Assembly: GCA_003164075.1 (NCBI GenBank)
Contig: PLRZ01000215.1
Coordinates: forward strand, 1,189 to 8,533
Direction: 5' to 3'
Source of the DNA: Bryobacterales bacterium
Lineage (GTDB): Bacteria > Acidobacteriota > Terriglobia > Bryobacterales > Bryobacteraceae
DNA: 7,345 bases
How positions within the stretch are numbered: the stretch's first letter is position 1; each line of letters begins with the position of its first letter. This document shows positions 1-6,400 of this stretch, piece by piece. Below the pieces are notes generated by a model. It ran no database searches. It had not been told where the DNA came from and saw only the letters and a program-made list of their open reading frames with translations. The position numbers and the translations under genes were made by a program.

Positions 1-230
1 TCGCCGAGCTGTTCACCCGGCTGACCGGCGCCGGGGAGAGCGCCTTCCTCACCAAAGGCGCTCTGGAATCGGCCATCCACGCGATCGGCGAAGAGATCCA
101 TCGGCAGTACATCCTGACGTTTCCGCCGGCCGCGGGCGAGCCCGGGCTGTTCCACACCATCCGCGTGGAGGTGAAGAACCGGCCGGACCTGAAGGTCAAG
201 ACGCGCGAGGGGTACTGGTCGATTCAGTGA
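1..230 (+). CDS. VWFA-related Acidobacterial domain protein, C-terminal fragment
   Basis: This is the 3' end of a gene that enters from the left. The frame is read from base 3 and ends at TGA 228-230, giving 75 residues. The visible part has a helical stretch (LTKGALESAIHAIGEEIH), then a strand-rich tail containing QYILTFPP, FHTIRVEVKN, RPDLKVKTREGYW and a final SIQ. This 'QY.L.F.P…G.H.I.V.V…R.DLKV..R.GYW' ending is typical of the TIGR03436 'VWFA-related Acidobacterial domain' family. Those are secreted proteins with a von Willebrand A-type fold, abundant in Acidobacteria and of unknown function. The metal-binding (MIDAS) motif would lie upstream and cannot be checked. The assignment rests on the C-terminal pattern only. 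The next gene starts 90 bases downstream on the same strand, so co-transcription is possible but not shown. Confidence 0.82.
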   Translation, partial: AELFTRLTGAGESAFLTKGALESAIHAIGEEIHRQYILTFPPAAGEPGLFHTIRVEVKNRPDLKVKTREGYWSIQ

Positions 231-320
231 CCATGACGTCCGCTCCAGTACCGTATTTCCGGGTACGATTCTGCCTCTCCCCGAAAATAGCCCGGCGCAG
301 TATAGACTGGTAGGACACAA
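231..320 (+). other. Intergenic gap between the two genes
   Basis: The gap is 90 bases long, with no open frame of note. It holds a weak 5-bp inverted repeat, GTACC (248-252) and GGTAC (262-266), with no T-run after it, so it is not a convincing terminator. It also holds a TATAGA hexamer (301-306) with no matching -35 box at the usual distance. A distinct promoter for the downstream gene is therefore not demonstrated; read-through from the upstream gene is equally possible. Confidence 0.5.
312..315 (+). promoter_or_regulatory. Probable ribosome binding site (AGGA)
   Basis: AGGA lies five bases before ATG 321 (spacer CACAA). It is a short Shine-Dalgarno-like match and favours ATG 321 over the in-frame ATG at 336, where the purine run CCAGGG directly abuts the codon with no spacer. 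Confidence 0.5.
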
Positions 321-422
321 ATGCGAAGTCCAGGGATGTGGGTGCGCCGCCAGTCGGTAGTCTTGCGGATTTGTAAGGGGTTGCTGCTGGCGTGCCTGGG
401 GATTCCTTCGGCGCTCCTGGCC
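321..422 (+). other. Signal peptide (residues 1-34)
   Basis: A basic N-region (Arg2, Arg9, Arg10, Arg16, Lys19) is followed by a hydrophobic core (GLLLACLGIPSALLA) and a likely signal peptidase I cut after Ala34, just before QNWTQ. A lipoprotein cut at Cys25 (LLAC) is less likely, because Arg16 and Lys19 fall within the stretch a lipobox requires to be uncharged. Sec-type export is inferred. Confidence 0.8.
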
Positions 423-3400
423 CAGAACTGGACGCAGCAGAATCCTGCCGCCAGCCCGCCGGCGCGCGGCGGGTCGGCCATGGTTTACGACTCGCTGCAC
501 CATCAGTTTGTCCTGTTTGGCGGCGTGAACGGGAGCAATGCCGCGCTCAACGACACGTGGGTATACGACGGGGCCACCTGGACCCAGAAGAGTCCGCTCA
601 ACAGTCCGCCGGCCCGCGTCTGGCACGCCATGGCGTTCGATTCGGTGCATGGGAACGTGCTCCTGTTTGGGGGCTGCACCGGTAACGCCCTACCCTTCAC
701 GTATCTGGACGACACTTGGAGTTGGGACGGCTCCAACTGGACGAACGTCTCCAGTTCGGGCGATCCGAGCGGACGGCAGGCGCCTTCCATGGCGTTCGAT
801 TCCACCCACGGCCAGGTTGTCCTGTTCGGCGGCTCGTCTTCCGTCGGCACCGCCCTGGCCGATACCTGGATCTGGAGCGGGACAACCTGGAGCCAACAGA
901 CCACCGTGTCCGTTCCGGCGCGCCGCTTTGCGTCGATGTCGTACGACCCGGTCAACCAGGCGACCGTGATGTTCGGCGGCGATAACGGAACGACCCCCCT
1001 CAGCGACACCTGGCTGTGGAATGGAACCGGTTGGAGCCATGCGAATCCAACGGCTTCTCCCACGCCCCGCAACACGCAGGGCCAAGCCTGGGACCCGGTC
1101 CGGCACGTGACGGTGTTGTGGGCAGGTGGCGGCGAAGTCGACACATGGCTCTGGAACGGATCGAACTGGACTCAGGACTCGCCCCTGAGTTTCCCCCCTC
1201 GCCGCACCTACGTCAACATGGCCTACGACCTGCAGCACGCCAACATGGTGGTGTTCGGAGGCACGACAGCTACCGGGGTCTTGAACGATACCTGGGCCCT
1301 CGAATACACATATAGCCAAAGCTGGATGCTGGCGACAAGCGGCAAGTCCGCCTCCACAGCCGTGGGACCGACGGCGCGCACCAATGCGTCGGGCGTCACC
1401 GACTACAACAACGGGTATGTCTTCGGCGGCTCCGACGGGACCAGCGTGCACAACGATCTCACGGAATGGAACGGCACTCAGTGGCTCTATTGGCAGCCGG
1501 CCCATTTACCGCCGGCGCGCCAGAATTCCTCGATGGCCTTTGACTATATCGGCGGAAATATCGTGTTGTTCGGTGGTAATTCCAGCGTGAGCGGCACTAC
1601 CTTATTGGGCGATACCTGGCTTTGGAACGGAAGCGACTGGTCGCAATCCTCCGTGGCCACCCATCCTTCGGCCCGGCAAGGCCCCGCCATGGTAATGGAC
1701 GCGCAGAATCAGAACACAGTTCTCTTCGGTGGCAGTACCGGCACTTACCCCGCCGACACCTGGATCTGGAGCAATGCCGCATGGTCGCAAGTGTCTCCCG
1801 CGGCTTCCCCCACGGGGCGCGCCTATCACTCCATGGTCTTCGACGGCACGCGCAATCAGGTGGTGCTGTTCGGCGGCTACAACGGTTCTTACCTCAACGA
1901 CACGTGGATCTGGAACGGAACCACCTGGGCCAACCCGAACCCGACAGTGAAGCCGCCCGTGCGCAGTAACGCGGCGATGGTTTACGACTCCGTCCATGGC
2001 GAAGTTTTCCTGTATGGCGGGAAAAACTCGGGTGGCGCTTTGAACGACACGTGGATGTGGGATGGCGTCAATTGGACTCAATTGTCGGCCTCCGTGTCGC
2101 CCGGCGGCCGCTATGGCATGACGTCGTCCTATCTCTCCACAACGGGGTTTTTTATTTACGGAGGGACCAACGGCACTTCGGATTTCCAGGAAGGCTGGGC
2201 CTTCACGAGCCCCTTCGTTTCCACCACTACGCTGCCGCTGGGGTACTACGAACAGTCTTATTCCTATACCATTACGCCGACCGGCGGCGTCGGCCCTTAC
2301 ACCTTCGCCCCCACCGGCTTTCCCGAAAGCCCGAACTCATTCGGTTTCAGTTTCAATAACAGCACGGGAGCGCTTACCGGCACGGATCAGCTCAGTCCAG
2401 GGCAGGCGCCCGTCGGATTCGGCATTACCATTCAGGATTCGCAAGGGCAATCCAGTCTCGTGGTTTTCACGCTCAACACCGATAGCCCCATCACGTTCTC
2501 TCCGGGCCCTTTGCCGGATGCCACCATGGGCGCGAACTATAACGTGACGCTCTCGGCCAGCGGCGGAACATCTCCTTTTACCTACAATGCCACCGGGCTG
2601 CCGGCGGGACTGAGCCTGGCCGGCGGCGCCATCGTGGGCGAGTGCACCGCGTCTTCCACCAACGTGATGCTCGGCGTGGTGGATAGCCTCGGAGGAACGG
2701 CGAGCGCGGGGCCGTACTCGTTGAACTGCAATCCGGCGCCGCAGATTACCAACACGTCGCCGCTGCCTAACGGAACCGTGGGCACATCCTATAACGTTCA
2801 GCTCACTACCAACGCGGTTTACGACGCTCCGGGCGCCGCGCCGTACAGCTGGAGCGTGACCGCCAATTCGCCGCCCGCGGGGTTGTCCCTGAATTCCTCC
2901 GGCGCCATCACGGGAACGCCCACCGCCGCTGGCACGGCAACTTTCACGGTGACGTTCACCGACCGCTGGGGCGCAACTACCAACAAGCCGCTTCAGCTCA
3001 CCATCGTCAATCCGCTCACCATTACCACCACGGCACTGGCGGACGGGAACCTGCACATCCCCTATCCGGCCGGCCAATCGATCGTCCCCACCGGCGGCGC
3101 AGGGACGTATCATTTCGGCGCGACCAATATGCCCCCGGGCCTGCAGATCAATGCGGCCAGCGGCGCCATCACCGGCACTCCCACCACGGCCGGCCAGTTC
3201 TTAGCCCAATTCACCGTCACCGATCCCCCAGCCTCGGACAGCGTTCAGGCCACTATTCCCATCACAGTGGCGGCGGCCGGGACGAATTCCGAGGATTGGA
3301 TCCAACTGTCGTCCGCCCAGCCGCCTTCGCAACGTGTAGGCGCGTCCATGTTCTACGATTCGGTACGCAACCAGACCATCCTTTTCGGCGGGACAGGCGA

Positions 3401-6400
3401 CGGCGAAGACGGCAACGCCAACGATACCTACGTCCGGAATGGAACCGCCTGGAACCTGTTGTCACCCGGCAACAGCCCGACCGCCCGGAATGGCGCCGCG
3501 GCCGCCTTCGACGCCGCGCACGGAGTGGGTGTGCTGTTCGGCGGCGTCGATAACAGCGACACCAACCTGAACGACACCTGGACTTGGAACGGCAGCACCT
3601 GGACCCTGGCATCCACGTCCGGTCCACCCGTCCGGTACGGGGCCGCGATGGCTTGGGATGGCCACCAGATCGTGCTGTTTGGCGGGTCGGCCGGCGGAAG
3701 CGACCTGGGAGACACCTGGACCTGGAACGGTACCGCGTGGACGCAGCAAACCGCGGCGAGCGTTCCGGCGGCACGGGAATATTCGGCGATGGCGTACGAT
3801 GCGGTGCGCGGTAACGTGGTGCTGTTCGGCGGGACCAACGCCTTTTCCAGCACCGAGTACTCCGACACCTGGATCTGGAACGGCTCCACTCTCACTTGGA
3901 TCCAGATTACGACTGCAACCCAGCCGCCGGCCCGCGACACTTTCGGCATGGTCTTCGACGCAGCCCACGCTCAGACCGTACTCTTCGGCGGCGCTGCACC
4001 GTCAAACACCTCTTACAACGACACCTGGGCGTGGAACGGCACGGCGTGGACTCAATTGTCACCGCCGCATCAGCCCTCCGGGCGGAGCGGTTTCGCCATG
4101 GCGTACGACGCGGCTCATTCCGAGGTGGTCCTGTTCGGCGGCATGGATAATGGCTTCAACTTCCTCAATGACACCTGGGTCTTCGAAGGGCCGGTGGTCA
4201 CCCCGCTCACGCTGCCTGCCGCCACGCAGAACGTCCCCTACAGCGCCACCATTCCGGTGCAGGGCGGGGTCTCGCCGCTTACGTACGTGGGGCCGGCATC
4301 GCTCCCCTCCGGCATCACTTTCAATGCCTCCAACGGCACTTTCGGCGGCACACCCACGGTCGCCGGCCCGTACACCATCTCCGTCACCATTCAGGACGCC
4401 TGGGGTGTCAGCATCGTGCCGCAGTTGAGCCTGGCGGTTAACTCTCCGGCATCGCTTCTGAGCCTGCTGCCCACCACTCTGCCCGATGCCACGCAGTCCA
4501 CCAACTATACGGTCCAGCTTTCCGCCTCGGGAGGCGTTTCGCCGTATACTTTCTCGGCCACCGGTCTGCCGGCCGGACTGCATCTCACGGGCAATCAGAT
4601 CGTAGGGCAGTGCACCGCCGCTTCCACCAACGTCATGCTGGGGGTGACCGATAGCGCCTTCCCCACCGCCAATTCGGCCAGCGTGGGCCCTCTGACGGTA
4701 CATTGCAACGCGCTGCCATCGATCACGTCCACGTCGCTCGCCAATGGCATCGTGGGAACGGCATATACCGCGACCCTGGCGGCGAGCGGCGGCACCGCGC
4801 CCCTGGGGTGGACGCTCCAGCCCGGTGGCACGCTGCCCTCGGGATTCGGTTTGTCGAGCGGCGGAGTGCTCACCGGCACTGCCGCGTCGGCCGTTTCGTC
4901 GCAGTTCAGCGCCACCGTTAGCGATTTGTGGGGCGCCAGCGCCAATAAGTCCTTCACCGTGAATTTCTACGCCGTGCTGAGCATTACGTCTACCTCGCTG
5001 CCCACCGGCGCACAGGGATCGGCGTACCCCAGCACCTTGCTGGCGGTCGCCGGCGGCACCGGAAGCGGCACCTACACCTTTGGCGCCACCGGCCTTCCCA
5101 CGGGTCTGCATATCGACTCCGGGACCGGCTCGATTACCGGCACACCTACGCAATCCGGCACGTTCCACCCGAATTTCACGGTCAGCGATCTGACCCCGCA
5201 GACGGTGTCGAAGCAGCTCACCTTGATTGTGAACGCGGCTTCTAACTTGAGCCTGCTGCCCACCACTCTGCCCGATGCCACGCAGTCCACGAACTATACG
5301 GTCCAACTTTCCGCCTCGGGAGGCGTCACACCGTACACCTTCTCCGCCACTGGTCTGCCGGCCGGATTGCTCCACGCGGGCAATCAGATTACGGGGCAGT
5401 GTACCGCCGCTTCCACCACCGTGATGCTGGGGGTGACCGATAGCGCCACCCCCACCGCCAATTCGGCCAGCGTGGGCCCGCTGACGGTACACTGCAACGC
5501 GTTGCCATCGATCACGTCCACGTCGTCGCTCGCCAATGGCATCGTGGGAACGGCATATACCGCGACCCTGGCGGCCAGCGGCGGCACCGCGCCCCTGGGG
5601 TGGACGCTCCAGCCCGGTGGCACGCTGCCCTCGGGATTCGGTTTGTCGAGCGGCGGAGTGCTCACCGGCACTGCCGCGTCGGCCGTTTCGTCGCAGTTCA
5701 GCGCCACCGTTAGCGATTTGTGGAGCGCCAGCGCCAATAAGTTATTCACCGTGAATTTCTATGCCGTGCTGAGCATTACGTCCACCTCGCTGCCCACCGG
5801 CGCACAGGGGTCGGCGTACTCCAGCACCTTGCTGGCGGTCGCCGGCGGTACCGGAAGCGGCACCTACACCTTTGGCGCCACCGGCCTTCCCACGGGTCTG
5901 CACATCGACTCCGGAACCGGCGCGATCACCGGCACACCTACGCAATTCGGCACGTTCCAACCGAGTTTCACGGTGAGCGATCAGACCCCACAGACCGTCA
6001 CCAGGCAGATCTCCCTGACGATTCTGTCGGCCACGGGCAGTCCCAACTGGACCAATCTAAACCCCGCCAGCGCTCCCGCCGCGAGAGACAGCTATGCGCT
6101 GGCGTATGACCCGGTGCGCGCCGTGACGGTGCTTTACGGCGGACACGGTTTCAACGACACGTGGACCTTTGGCTTCCCCTCGCAATGGACTCAGCAGTCG
6201 CCCACCGCCGCGCCGCATTCCCAACTGGGCGCCGCGATGGCGTGGTCTGCTTCGGAGAACAATATTGTGCTTTTCGGAGGCCAGACCAACGGTACCAACC
6301 TGAACCAGACGTGGGTTTGGGATGGCGCCAACTGGACCCAGAAATCCCCGTCTACCAACCCGCCGGGGCGCTATTTTGCGGGCATGGCAGCCGATTCGGC

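Noticed and set aside
248..266. Possible terminator hairpin in the intergenic gap
   Set aside because: Only a 5-bp stem (GTACC/GGTAC) with a 9-base loop and no U-tract afterwards.
301..306. TATAGA as a -10 promoter box
   Set aside because: The bases about 17 upstream (TCCCCG) do not resemble a -35 box, and the implied transcript start would fall on the ribosome binding site.
384..395. Lipoprotein signal with Cys25 (LLAC)
   Set aside because: Arg16 and Lys19 fall within the stretch that a lipobox requires to be uncharged, and a better signal peptidase I site follows at Ala34.
3658..4428. Plus-strand 256-codon frame in another phase
   Set aside because: It overlaps P3 and X2 in a different frame and is Arg/Ser/Pro-rich. 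The kelch motifs are read in the main frame throughout, so there is no frameshift.
4059..5492. Long minus-strand open frame (477 codons)
   Set aside because: It lies wholly antisense to the well-supported repeat protein. Its product repeats itself only because the + strand is duplicated, and it has a low-complexity Arg/Gly-rich composition typical of G+C-rich shadows.
4461..6002. Mobile element or CRISPR as the source of the repeats
   Set aside because: The repeats are long, in frame, coding and directly adjacent. There are no inverted ends, transposase, or short repeat-spacer pattern.
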